In this document: in pieces, positions 34,268-44,682 of the stretch
How positions within the stretch are numbered: position 1 is the first letter of the stretch
Layout: each line of letters starts with the position of its first letter
NCBI RefSeq assembly: GCF_019320115.1
Contig: NC_089593.1
Span: forward strand, 16,704,221-16,768,220
Source of the DNA: Miscanthus floridulus
Lineage: Eukaryota > Streptophyta > Magnoliopsida > Poales > Poaceae
DNA length: 64,000 nucleotides
Reading direction: 5' to 3'
Made by a program: the position numbers and the translations under genes
Notes under the pieces: model-generated
What the model saw: the letters and a program-made list of their open reading frames with translations, nothing else
Database searches by the model: none
Told to the model about the DNA's origin: nothing

Positions 34268-36599
34268 TGAAAGGTCCTTGTTTGGTTTTGATAATTGAGT
34301 GACAACTTAGGTGGACTAATTGTGTTTATGTGAGATACACAGGTGATTAGTCCATAGGTACATGTGTGTGAGCAACATATGCGATGAAGGTGAAAATGGC
34401 TTAGAGATGTTGCAAAGCTCACACATGTGATGATGAAGGAGCTTAAATGCACATGAGACATGACAATGAGTCATGTGATCAAGGTGGAGAAGATCAAGAC
34501 AAGACTTGGCTTGATGGACCGGTTGCAAGCGTGAAGGGCAAGTCGAAGGCTTTGGAGTGACGGACCGCATGGCGGTGAAGCTTGAGCAAGACTTGGCGCC
34601 GATAGACGATGGCAACGGTGAAGAGCAAGTAAAGTCAAGATCGATGAACCAATATGATCACGTGATGATATGAAGTGGATCATATCATTGTTGATCGTGT
34701 TGGTGCATGTGTTGCATCGACATTGAAGGAGATGGAATGGAATGCGCAAGGCAAAGGTATAACCTAGGGCATTTCATTTCACCGGTCATAGGCATGTAGA
34801 GAAGTTTATGACCGGGTTTAGGATAGATGACCGTACTATCAAGAGGGGCAAACTTGTTTGCATATCGGTCATCTAGTGCCACTCGAGTGATCTAACTTTG
34901 CATCGTCGCTAGGATCAAGTGGCGTGGCAAGTTGAGTGGCTAACATCCTTTGGGAAATGATTGTGAAAAGCTAACACACATACACATGGTGGTGTACACT
35001 TGGTGATGTTGGCACATTTACAAAGGAGGTGGTGTTTGCAGGGGTGAGATGGGTTTGGGATTCGGCGCTTTTGGGAAAATGGAATGCCTATTTTCTATTG
35101 CGCCGGATGCAAATTCTTGTGGTTGGCACATTAGAGCAAGGGTGAAGAAGTTAGAAGTGAAAACGAGTTGATCACGAAGACGCTGGCGTCGGTCAACTAA
35201 CCGGACGCTGGGTCTGAAAGCACCGGACGCTGGTAGGGTGCGTCCGGTCAGGCTGACGTACGGTGACGTAGAAGCTGGTGTGTGACCGGACGCTGGGCTG
35301 CGTCCGATCAAGTGTGACCGGACGCATCCGGTCGAGGTCGGTACCTTACTGGAAACGACCGGACGCTGGGGGTTCAGCGTCCGGTCAGTTGAAGCTGCTG
35401 CGTCCGGTCAGGTCAAGTGACCGTTGGAATCGGGACATGTGGTCGTCTGCGAGCGACCGGAGCGTCCGGTCGGCCCGATTTTTGCCCAGTGAAGGGGTAA
35501 CGGCTAGTTTAGCCCTTGGGGCTATAAATAGAAGTGGCCGTCGGCCATGGCTGGTGGGGAGCACCTTGGGGGACTTTGTGTCCATGCTTGAGAGTACTTA
35601 GGAGCCCTCCATCTCACACATACTTGATAGCGATCATCCGATTGTGTGAGTGAGCGATTCTAGTGCGATTGCATCGTGAGGTTGCATCGAGTGGCACTAG
35701 GTGATCGAGTTGCAAGCCGGTGGTGCTTGTTACTCTTGGAGGTTACCACCTCCTAGACGGCTTGGTGGTGGTCTCCGTGGAAGCCCGCAAGAAGCTTGTG
35801 CGGCGCTCCGGAGAAGTGCTTGTGAGGGGCATTGTGCTCGCCCCGCGGGAGCCGCGAAGAGCAACTCTAGTAAAGTGTGTCATTGAGCTACCCTCACTCA
35901 AGGGGTAGGTTCTTGTGGCGTCCGACGTGCGGGCTTAGCGGGTGATGCTAATTAGCCGCCGAACCACCAAGTGAGCGGTCGACACAATGGGGACTAGCGT
36001 GTTGGCAAACACGTGAACCTCGGGAGAAAAATCATCGTGTCAACCTTATTTTTCCCATTGGTTTGCATCCCCGTTACACAAGCTTGCAATTACTTTTATA
36101 CATATTAAGCTTGTGTAGTTGCTCTTGTAATTAGATAGCTAGTGTAGCTTACTAGTTACCTTCTTGCTTATGTAGCATAGAAGTCACTCCCGTGCATGGC
36201 TAATTTGGTTTGTGTAACCTTGTTAGTCACATTGCTTAGTTTGTGTAGCTAAGTATTTGCGCTCTCTAATTTGGCATTGGTTACCTTGTTATTGAGCATT
36301 GCTAGTGAGCTTAGTTGGCTTTGTGTTTTTGCTTACTAGCATGTGTAGGAGCTCCCTTGTTGCTTAAAGTACTAGAGGCATAGGTTTGTGTGACCTTGCT
36401 CCTAGCATTGGTTAGGTGAGCTCTAGCTAGCCCGGCACCTTTGTTGCTTGATTAGTATCTTTGGAAGGTGCTAGAGAACATAGATAGAGGGGTGTAGTCT
36501 TGGCTAGACCGATAGTTATAATTCCGCACTTGTTTCGGTTAGCCGACGCGATTAATTTTAGAAAAGACTATTCACCCCCCTCTAGTCCACTCCCCTTCA
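34268..36599. mobile_element. Solo LTR, 2.33 kb, with AAGCT target duplication
   Basis: The unit begins TGAAAGG and ends CCCCTTCA, with AAGCT immediately before (34263-34267) and after (36600-36604). It contains a TATA box in GGCTATAAATAGAAG near 35520. A cluster of 'gaccggacgctgg' and 'gcgtccggtca' words lies at 35200-35470, and it has a typical 'ctattcacccccctctagt' 3' end. There is no internal coding region, so it is a recombination product. It sits in the antisense-ORF part of the pol-less Gypsy element and is therefore younger than it. Confidence 0.9.
35200..35470. repeat. Interspersed GACCGGACGC / GCGTCCGGTC words
   Basis: The decamer-like words GACCGGACGC and its complement GCGTCCGGTC occur about ten times in both orientations within 270 bp of the solo LTR, upstream of its TATA box. 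Such alternating inverted words can form many small hairpins or act as repeated protein-binding sites. Confidence 0.75.
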
Positions 36600-36777
36600 A
36601 AGCTGTGTGGCCAGCCCCTCACTCCGTCGCATCTCCTCAGCAAGGAACTAGGACTTCTCCTGGCTGCGGGCCATAAGGATTTGTGAAGAAGACAAGACTT
36701 AGAGGCGTGGAAGGAGAACATAAGGGTCCGAAGCACGGTCATATCTTACCTGGCCGACCAGGGCGATAATGTCGCGC

Positions 36778-37053
36778 ATCGAGCTTAGCATGGTGGTCAG
36801 GGTGCGAACCGCGTCCCCAACCTCCGTGTGGACGCTCCCCTATTCCCTCTCCTCTGTCGCTTCATTGAGGGTAGCCACCCGAACTAGAGATTGAGACATC
36901 CCCGTGCTGACCTCCATCGAGCTCAGCATGGTGGTCAGGGTGCGAACCGCGTCCCCAACCTCCGTGTGGACGCTCCCCTATTCCCTCTTCTCTGTCGCTT
37001 CATTGAGGGCAGCCACCCGAACTAGAGATTGAGACATCCCCGTGCTGACCTCA
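36778..37053. repeat. Tandem duplication, 138-bp unit, in the antisense ORF region
   Basis: The segment beginning ATCGAGCTTAGCATGGTGG at 36778 is repeated at 36916 with only a few changes. The 138-bp period is 46 codons, so it would preserve a reading frame on the minus strand (CLNEATEE- and TLTTMLSSM-like segments). Confidence 0.88.
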
Positions 37054-39174
37054 AGCGGTGCCAACCTCTCTAGCGGTGGTAGCTCCTCCAAGGCGGCTCC
37101 TCTAGTGATAGAGGGGGCAGGTGATGCAGACATGGAGGCCTGCCCTATTATCATATCCATGAATGATGCCTCAGGTGCGCCCCTTCCGTCCGCCCCACTG
37201 TGGACATGGCCACCTGCATGGATGGCGGCTCTGGCCGTGCCTCCTCCACCTGCGATGCCGAGGACACGATTGGCCGCGCCGCACCCGCCACGGGCACCCC
37301 GGATGCGCCCTCCTCCGCCTGCTCTCCCATGGACACAGCCACCGGCTATGCATCCCCGATCGACGCCATGGCTGCCCCAATGCCACTCACATCCTCTACC
37401 TACGTGGTGATAGATAGCTCCTGGCATGTTTGTCGGAGGAGGATCTTCTTTGAAGCAAGCCACAGGAGAGTCCCACGTCCTCCGACGCTGCAAGGGACAT
37501 TGCGGTCAGTTCATGGCAAAAATTTGTTAGGACAAAAGGATGACAAAAACACTTGACTCACCTTGATGCCAGCATACGAGGACATTTTGGGGCCGGCTTG
37601 CTCGACCCCAGCTGCTCCTCGTTGGCACGTTGCCGCTTTGAGCCCTCCCGTGGCTTGGAGGGCTCGGACGAATCAGAATGGTCGCCTCCCGCCGAATCTG
37701 GAGGTGCCACTAGGGGCTCGGTCTGAGCAGGGCAACCTATTTCTACTGGCTCCAGGGCCGCCATCGAAGGTCCAGACGGGGCGGGGTGGTTTGGTTCCGT
37801 CGGCTCCGAGGCGCGTCCTCCCCCTCCTGCCTTACAACATGCCATGGGAAGGGCCCCAACTGTAGCGAAGGCGAGTCCTCATCCCCGGCGGTCAGATCAT
37901 CCTGTGGGATGGGCGACATGGAGCTATCATCCTCCTCCTCCTCCTCCTCCTCTTCTTCCAACTCTTCTTCCAATGAGCCTTGACACCGCTTCCCTCGCTG
38001 CTTCAACCGCCATTTCTTCTCCTCGTCATCCTTCTTCTTCCATTGCTCATCCGCGGCACGGTTCGCTGCCCTCACGGCCATGTGCTCTGCCAGCGGCGTG
38101 ATAGAGTCCTAGAAGACTAACCCCACCGGCAGCTTGATGAAGCCCATGTCTAGCCATATCACGGGATGCCCCAGGGTGGGGAACACGGCGTTGGCCTCCT
38201 TGATACGTTGTGCGACCTCGCTATCATGAAGCAGCCTCTGGGTGAGCGTCGTCCCGACGAGCTATGTGTCGGGCGTCATCCCGTATAGCGGGAGGACGCA
38301 CGCCATTAGGGGCGCCACCCTCCTCACGTGATAACCCCCGATGACACTGGCCCCATGGAGGCCATGGGTCTTCAGGAACACGATGGCCTCGAGGAGGTCG
38401 CACATCGTCTTCTTCTCCTTGACGCGTGGCCCCCATGGCCATGACGGTAGAACCTCTTCGATCAAACGCCTAGAGAAGAAAGGCAAAGGTGCGATAGGGT
38501 CGTCCTATAGGTAGAGCCAGTGCGAGTGCCACCCTTTGTTGGATCTAAAGAGCTGGCAGGGCATGTACTCGGCCACCCGTTGCCCTAGAGGTGGATGCCC
38601 GCGCATCCCATTGGCACCGGGGTCTCTCGACCTCTCTCCTTCTTCTTCATCAAGGAGATGGAGAAGAAATATCTCTAGAGCTCAAAGTGAGGCTCGATCC
38701 CTAGGAACCCCTCGCACATCGCGATGAAGGCTGCGATGTTCTGGATCCCATTGGGGTTCAAGTGCTACAGCTCAATCTGATAATGGTGCAGCAGACCCTA
38801 GAAGAACGGGTGAGAAGGAACCATGAGTCCGCTCTCATGGAAGAGCACGAAGGAGATGACGTAGCCATCGGGCGGCGCCAATGCCTCCTCGTGGCCGGAC
38901 ATAAGCCACTCCACCGCATCGGTCCTCCTGCAGAGAAGACCACGCTTGACAAGGCCCTCCATGCGCGCATAGCTAACATCGAAGCGATGCCACGAATCCA
39001 TGGAGGATGGAGGTGGCTACGAAGAAGCTAAGGCGGCGGTAGAGGAGCGAAGGCTATAGATCTAGGGCTCTAGTGGCGGACTAGCAAGCACAGTAGATCC
39101 GAACGGCGGCGGCGGAGAAACAGAGAAGGTAAGGCTGTGGTTTTGGTGTGCAGAAACATAAAGGGGGAGGCCGC

Positions 39175-39182
39175 TATTTATA
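39175..39182 (-). promoter_or_regulatory. TATA box for the antisense ORF
   Basis: On the minus strand the sequence reads GCCCTATAAATAGCGGCC, a near-perfect plant TATA box. It is about 175 bp before the ATG at 39001, with a pyrimidine-rich, CCGCCGCCG-containing leader between. It is independent of the LTR promoters. Confidence 0.55.
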
Positions 39183-40070
39183 GGGCGGAGCGGGGCAAGA
39201 TGGTGAATCGTCAGCCTACATTCACACGCCCACTACGCCACGTCATTCACCTCCTTCCGAACATCATGCGCATGTAATCTCCGTCTGCGCCCTCAAAGGA
39301 CACGCCAGATGACGGTTCACCCGATCGATGGGCCAAGAACCGTCGTAGGTAAGAAGGGATATAGAGCTAAAAACGCTCCTACGGCCCATTCAGACCCAGG
39401 AGTTTGAAGGTCGGCTCATCGATGGGTTCATAGCCATTCTGGGGCACCCTAAGAGCGAGGGGTGGAAAGGGATAGGCCCACTAGCGGCTAGTACCTAGGT
39501 GCATGAGCACTGTGGGCATCCTAGCCCACGTTCGAGTCTTGGTTGGTTCCCAGTCCATGGTCTTTCCTCGAAGAAAGGCAACGAGCCCTTGGGACCGGTC
39601 GAACGGACCCGAGAACTATTTGGATTGACCACTAAGAATCTGGAGTCGGTCACAAGCTGACCCATGCCGGACCCCCACGAATAGGAAGCCAGGGCCCAAC
39701 TCGAACTAGCCCATTAGCAGCTCGCCGAGCATCAAGTTTCGTCCATCGAGAAAAAACATGGCACGGCTCAGCCCCTCCGTTTTATCGAAAAAATGCTTCA
39801 GGAAAGTTGGACTCGCAAGGAGACTAGACATGCGATCATAGTACGACGATGGACCGACCCGATCCTAGAGGACCAGAATCAAGAAAAATCTTTTCGACCT
39901 CCTAAATCCTACGGTTACATGCCCCAAGAGGGCCGATCGCGACAAAAGGGAACCCTCGTCCTACCAGGACACGCCGCGGGCTACACAAAGAAGGCCAAGG
40001 CCCTCAGAGTCCTCCCATATGGAAAAACCTCCAAAGGAGTATTCTACTCCTCCACAGGCTCAGGGGCTAC

Positions 40071-41164
40071 TGTCGGGTATCGATATTAGGGATACCCAAA
40101 GCAAGGGAGTTAGCGCCCACGTTGGCTTTCCCGGATGGAGCAAGACGTATTAAAAAGTCTCGCCCGACCTCGAGGCCGCGGGGGTCTCGCCCAAGGCCGT
40201 GGGCTCCGTCTTGTCCGACCCCAAGGCCGCGGGCTCAGTCTCGCCCGACCTCGAGGCCGCGGGCTTCGTCTCGCCAGACCCCTTGGGTTCGCGCTCCGTC
40301 TTGCCCGACCCTAAGGCTGCATGCTCCATCTTGCTCGACCCCTTGGGTTCGCGCTCCGTCTCGCCTAACACCTTGGGTTCGTGCTCCGTCTCGCCCGACC
40401 AGGACCCATACCGCCGCCAACCACTCCAGGTCCAAGCTTATGGGCCTGGGTCAAAACTCTGACACCAGGGAAGAGACTGGCATGACTCGATGTAACCCGT
40501 GGCCATGATGTGCCATACCTGAGGATTCACATCAAGAACAGCATCGAGCGTGCCGATGCTGTTCTGCCTAACCCTCGTACGAACATTGATAGGTGCGTTA
40601 GTTCACCACGACGTTCGCTGGGACGGAATGGAACGCCATGACCCGCCAACGACGCCTGCGCATGGCGCTAGTGACGAACAGGGCCGCGAGATGGAGCCAT
40701 CCCTGTTGACATCTACTGGATCGGTGGGACCCGCATGAAGGAGAGGGACCTGGCGATCCTAGAAGCCTTCTTCTCTCTCGTTCTTCTCCTTTTTCCTCTT
40801 CTGTAACCTGCACTTTTTCTTCACCTATAAAAGGGGAAGCAGAGCGCCCCATGAGGAGAAAGATAGATCCGCACGAGACCGAACCACGAGAAAAAACACA
40901 AGAGCACGACACAAGCACATAGTTGAACGGCAATCGAGCTCTCAGCACCCGTTCACTCCTTCCACCAGAGACTTGGGATCATTTCTCTCTCTCGTCTGTT
41001 TGTAACCCATACTGCAAACCAAGTGCCAGTAACACGAGCAGCAGCGAACCGGACGTAGGGACGTTCTGCCCGAACCAGTATAAACCCTTGTGTCCTCCGT
41101 GCACACCATCTGAGCCAGACGAGCAAATACAAATTTACTCGTCGGTGGTCCAAAAACACCGACA
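40071..41164 (+). repeat. 3' LTR of the pol-less Gypsy element
   Basis: It pairs with 30133..31248. The polypurine tract GGCTCAGGGGCTAC lies directly upstream. TATAAAA is at 40826-40832, and the 30-bp minisatellite is at about 40160-40400. Confidence 0.92.
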
Positions 41165-41435
41165 ATTGCAGAATCCAAACTCAAAATGGGTCTCCAACAC
41201 AATACCTGTAGTCTCCAATAAAGTATTTATATGGAAGATCTATTTTAGGTGTCAGGAGATGCATAACCCAAATCTGAGTATCCTCTTTCCTGTAAATCCA
41301 TTTGCATAAAGGATTGTCTTTTAGGTCTGGTTGTTGGAGAAGACCAAAAATAAATATGAAACCCTTTGGCTGTAGGGCTACCCAAAGAACGAATGGATCT
41401 TATATTTTTTGTCGTGGTTGTTGGAGACAATCTTA
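41165..41435. mobile_element. Tourist-like MITE, right half, split by the Gypsy insertion
   Basis: The sequence 'aatccaaactcaaaatgggtctccaac' through 'gttgttggagacaatc' matches the MITE at 46919. Its missing left tip (TTGTCTCCAAC) lies at about 30106-30118, on the other side of the Gypsy element. Confidence 0.7.
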
Positions 41436-41517
41436 CACATCCATTTCTACAAAACTAAACATAGTAGCTCCGCTATTGATAACAGTATCTATCTTGTTCA
41501 GCAGCTTACACTGTCTC

Positions 41518-41790
41518 TAATAAGGAGACCCAAACCTAAAATGGGTAGCAACAGATCCAAAATCAGCCTTCAATAGAGTACCTATACGGGAGACCTATTT
41601 TTGGCTGTCTGAGAGGCACAACCCAAATATGAGTATCCTCTCTCCTGAAAACCCATTTGCAGAAATGATTCTCTTTTGAGTATTGTTGTTGGAGAAGATG
41701 CTAAATAGGTATTGAATCTTTTGCCTGTAGCGCTATTCAAGGACGAATTAATATTGTATTTTAGGTGTTTTTTAGATAGCCTTACATGAT
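41518..41790. mobile_element. Tourist-like MITE, second copy
   Basis: The core (ggtagcaacagatccaaaat, then tacgggagacctatttttgg and gttgttggagaagatgc) closely matches 46919..47197. It ends 'agatagcctta'. The left end has lost its perfect terminal repeat. Confidence 0.7.
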
Positions 41791-42060
41791 GAACTGAGGG
41801 CGCCGGAGAAGAAGCGCAAAGTCAGGCCAGGCGAGAGCAATCTATGCAAAGAGTGACAGGACCGAGGAGGAGGAAGACGAACGATGATGGCGTATCTTTG
41901 GACCTTCTCTTCTTCCCAGGGAGAGACTGCGTCATCAATTCACCTCCATCATCACACTTTGCTGTTGACAGCCTCGTGTCTGCAGCTGCAGTAGTCCAGA
42001 GTGTGATGACGACCAGCATTGCTCGTGAACGGCTGGATTTGAACACACAACTGCTACCCA

Positions 42061-42300
42061 GGCCTCGTTTAGATTGCGAAAAAATTTCAAACCGATGAAT
42101 AGTAACACTTTCGTCTTATTTGATAAATATTGTCCAATCGTAGACCAACTAGGCTCAAAAGATTCATCTCGTGATTTCGAACTAAACTGTGCAATTAGTT
42201 ATTTTTTTACCTACATTTAATACTCCATGCAAGCGGCTAAAAATTGATGTGATGGAGAGAGTGAAAAAACTTAGAATTTGGATGGCATCTAAACAAGGCC
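42061..42300. mobile_element. MITE with GGCCTTGTTTAG ends, copy 2, inverted
   Basis: This is nearly the reverse complement of 1328..1569 across its full length, ending AAACAAGGCC at 42300. It lies 63 bp before the TATA box of the LITTLE ZIPPER gene, so it forms part of that gene's proximal promoter. Confidence 0.85.
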
Positions 42301-42363
42301 CCAGTACCGATCCGCTGCTCGCCCTTGAGCTCGACTCGAGGGCCGGCACCGGCTCCGGTTGGC

Positions 42364-42370
42364 TATAAAT
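42364..42370 (+). promoter_or_regulatory. TATA box of the LITTLE ZIPPER gene
   Basis: TATAAAT in GGCTATAAATAGGGCC predicts transcription starting near 42395. The leader up to the ATG at 42696 may contain an intron (possible GAG/GTGACG donor at 42527 and GTGCAG acceptor ending at 42670). This is unproven. Confidence 0.7.
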
Positions 42371-42695
42371 AGGGCCCCAGGCCAAGCGTACCTGATCGCA
42401 TTGCAGCACAACAACACAGATCGATCGAGCTCTTCTTGCTCAAGCCTCCTTCCACACATATCATCATCATCTGCCTTTGAAGCTTGAAGGCCAACCGATC
42501 GACCGCTTCAGACACTTCAGAGAGAGGTGACGTCCTCTCGCTTGCATCCAAAAGCTAGTGTTAGCTGTCGTCTCTTGTTCCGTTGCTTTAATTTGTCTGC
42601 TCAACCGCTGTTCATGGATCGATGCTTCTTCTCTTTGCATACATACAGATACAGGTAGTTTTGGGTGCAGATCGAGCGCAGGGATCGACCGATCG

Positions 42696-42968
42696 ATGGA
42701 GCGCGCGGAGAACGAGCGGCTGCGGAGGATGGCGCAGGGGAAGTGCCTGGAGAACCTGCTCATCATGCAGGAGAACGAGGGGATGCGGAGGAAGGCGCAG
42801 CAGCTGGACCAGGAGAACAAGGCCCTCCTCGCCGAGCTCAAGCAGCGCCAGCAGCAGCAGCACCAGGGTGCCGCCGGCCCTTCCGGCTCCGTCTCCGGTT
42901 CTGGTTCTGCCGCCGCCGCCAACCTCAAGGCGAAGGCGACCGGCGGCAAGCAGCAGCAGCCCAAGTGA
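42696..42968 (+). CDS. LITTLE ZIPPER (ZPR) microprotein
   Basis: This is a 90-residue single-exon protein. Residues about 17-50 form a leucine zipper (CLENLLIMQENEGMRRKAQ, then QLDQENKALLAELKQ) that matches the plant ZPR family, whose core reads roughly 'YIMQENERLRKKAQxLNQENQxLL'. ZPR proteins lack a DNA-binding domain. They pair with HD-ZIP III factors such as REVOLUTA through the zipper and block their DNA binding, tuning meristem and leaf polarity. HD-ZIP III factors in turn activate ZPR genes. After the zipper come a glutamine run, a Gly/Ser/Ala linker and a basic, Gln-rich tail. The ATG at 42696 is the first in frame after the TATA-derived leader that starts a MER-type N-terminus like known ZPRs. 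I do not assign a specific ZPR number. Confidence 0.88.
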   Translation: MERAENERLRRMAQGKCLENLLIMQENEGMRRKAQQLDQENKALLAELKQRQQQQHQGAAGPSGSVSGSGSAAAANLKAKATGGKQQQPK

Positions 42969-44572
42969 AGAAGCAGACACTAGCCACTGCTCGGTCGTGC
43001 ATGCACGCATGCAAGCTTGTCATTCTTATCTGTAAATAAGTACTAGTACTAGTAGTGTAGCAGGCAGGTAGTAGCTGGTTACTTAGCAGTGAGTGGAGTG
43101 GATGTCGTAGTAGAACCAATGAGAAGCTAGATGGTGAGAACGAAGCCAGCCAGCCAGCAGTGGCAGCATTTTGTGCTATGTATGTATGCAGCAGTGCAGT
43201 ACTTAGCTTGTCAGTCAGCAATTCATCATCGTTCAGCTTATCTTCCACGATGCTTATGCTTCGATGCCGTGCGTCATTTCCAGCACTTCATTCTCCATAT
43301 ATATCGCGCATTCTCCTCTGTTTAATTAGTTATTATATAGTTTATATATAGAAGAAAATAAGGAGATATGTCAATACATCAGGTTGTATATAAATTGTGA
43401 ATCAACTTCGAGTAGATGGCTCCCTTTTTCAAAATGTGAAACGGGAACTGCTTGCTTTTCCCCCCTTCCTTTGGTGAACATGGGGTACGATACGAGAGCT
43501 CCAACCTGAAATTTTAGATTGATGATGCCCGGGAGAACGGGCCAATAAACTAGGCTAGGTAGAGCGGATGAGATCAAACAGGTCCATGACCAGAGCCTCG
43601 CGCGTAGAGGTTTGGGCTTCATTTCATAAGAAGGCTTGGGCTTCATTCCATAAGAAGTCCACAGTAGACCATGCCTAATATGGGCCCCACGTAGATGAAT
43701 AAGCTTAGGCCTAGCATTAAATTCAGCCCATCGATCATCTCGAACACATATGTGCCCACATGTGTCGATTATGTGATGAGTGATTGTCGGGAGATGATCA
43801 AGCTTACGTGGCTGACTTGTGCCCATGTGTGTCGATTGGTGATGAGTGATTGTCAGGAAATGATCAAGCTTTGGTTGAGTTTGGAGAGACTAACCATGGC
43901 GTGAGTGTGTTGTTGTGCAACGTGTCTCTTGGCTTGTCAACAGGTGTGGAGCACAGAGACGATTGACGGATATGGAGAATGTCAAGTAAGGTTGTGCCGT
44001 GCCGATAGAGTGGTGAAGGATGGACGAGAGGCTTGGACCGAGGGCCGAGAGACTAACCGTTGGTGGTTAACACCTGGGGACACCGACAAGCAAGTGTATA
44101 TGTGGAGGAGTAGACCAAGTCAAGACAGCGGTTGGCCGGGGTGCGAAGGACTTGGTGATCGGGTGGTCGAGGACGAACGGTGACACGTCTTGAGATCCTG
44201 GAGGAGGCGTAGAGGATACGCTTCTCCAGCTAGGTTTGGTGGTTTGGACCTCAAAACCACAGGCGGACGGTTTTGCTAGGTTTGGGCCTCAAAACCTAGG
44301 ATAAAGTTCAGGATGGACTTTGGGGCAGCACATGACATCATTGCGACGCTTGCTTCGAGGTGAAGCAAAGCCATGAAGAGCTCGTGGCCGTCAGATGCAC
44401 CGATCAAAAGATGAACCATTTTGCCCCTAGGTTAAGTGGTTTAGCAAAATATCTAAGGGCAAGTTTAGGGATTGTGTAATAGCTTTACAAATAAAAGGGA
44501 GGGCTGCCCCACCAACCTATCTCTCTAGCTTTTGTAACGTAGAAACATCATGAAATTATTTACAGTCTGTTC
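42969..44572. other. 3' UTR of the ZPR gene and unclassified repetitive sequence
   Basis: The first few hundred bases are probably the 3' UTR and downstream region. From about 43440 to 44560 the sequence looks like a decayed retrotransposon or other repeat, but no termini were found. It includes a direct repeat at 43745-43875 ('tgatgagtgattgtcgggagatgatcaagctt' twice with changes). It ends in a leader-like 'ctatctctctagcttttgtaacgtag'. I see no protein domain. Confidence 0.45.
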
Positions 44573-44682
44573 GCTTGCTCGTATACGATCGTGGATTATA
44601 AGTTAGAATAGTATTTTTCTCTCACACCAAACCAGCCAGCAGTAAATAATCCATGATCGTTTACGATGAAACGAACAGGCTT
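44573..44682. mobile_element. Small MITE with CTGTTCGCTTG ends
   Basis: The left end 'gtctgttcgcttgctcgtatacgatcgtgg' and the right end 'ccatgatcgtttacgatgaaacgaacaggc' are inverted over about 30 bases. The unit is about 110 bp and could fold as one hairpin. Confidence 0.75.

Larger units (their letters stand above)
33500..39001 (-). pseudogene. Antisense ORF (aORF) of the pol-less Gypsy element, Transposase_28-like
   Basis: Reading down from ATG at 39001, the frame encodes MDSWHRFDVSYARMEGLV, then PDGYVISFVLFHESGLMVPS and a stop at 38798. It continues with HLNPNGIQNIAAFIAMCEGF and RYFFS, the same domain as the plus-strand ORF at 10725. Downstream are a conserved PFFSRRLIEEVLPSWPWG block, a basic and poly-glutamate segment (about 37915-38060), and a C-terminal coiled coil (LEKKLSEVKDTLQKESDKH near 33600-33750). 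Intron-like borders are visible, for example a donor at 37560 (AAG/GTGAGT) and an acceptor at 37489 (CCCTTGCAG). A solo LTR interrupts it at 34268..36599. A TATA box lies at 39175-39182. The function is unknown. Confidence 0.65.
30133..41164 (+). mobile_element. Gypsy element with gag and antisense ORF but no pol (non-autonomous)
   Basis: The LTRs are 30133..31248 and 40071..41164. A primer site (TTGGTGCGCCAGGTAGGAGC from 31250) and a polypurine tract (GGCTCAGGGGCTAC just before 40071) define a plus-strand element. Gag-like sequence fills about 31305-33480, and an antisense ORF occupies about 33480-39001 on the minus strand. No RT, RNase H or integrase motif is found between them. A later solo LTR (34268..36599) sits inside. 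The flanks ATTAT and ATTGC do not match well as a target duplication. The element inserted into a Tourist-like MITE whose halves lie at about 30103-30132 and 41165-41435. Removing the nested LTR leaves about 8.7 kb. Confidence 0.85.

Noticed and set aside
42622..43039. Alternative plus-strand frames across the ZPR gene
   Set aside because: They give Arg/Ser-rich or Ala/Gly-rich peptides typical of shifted GC-rich coding DNA, and only the frame at 42696 has the zipper.
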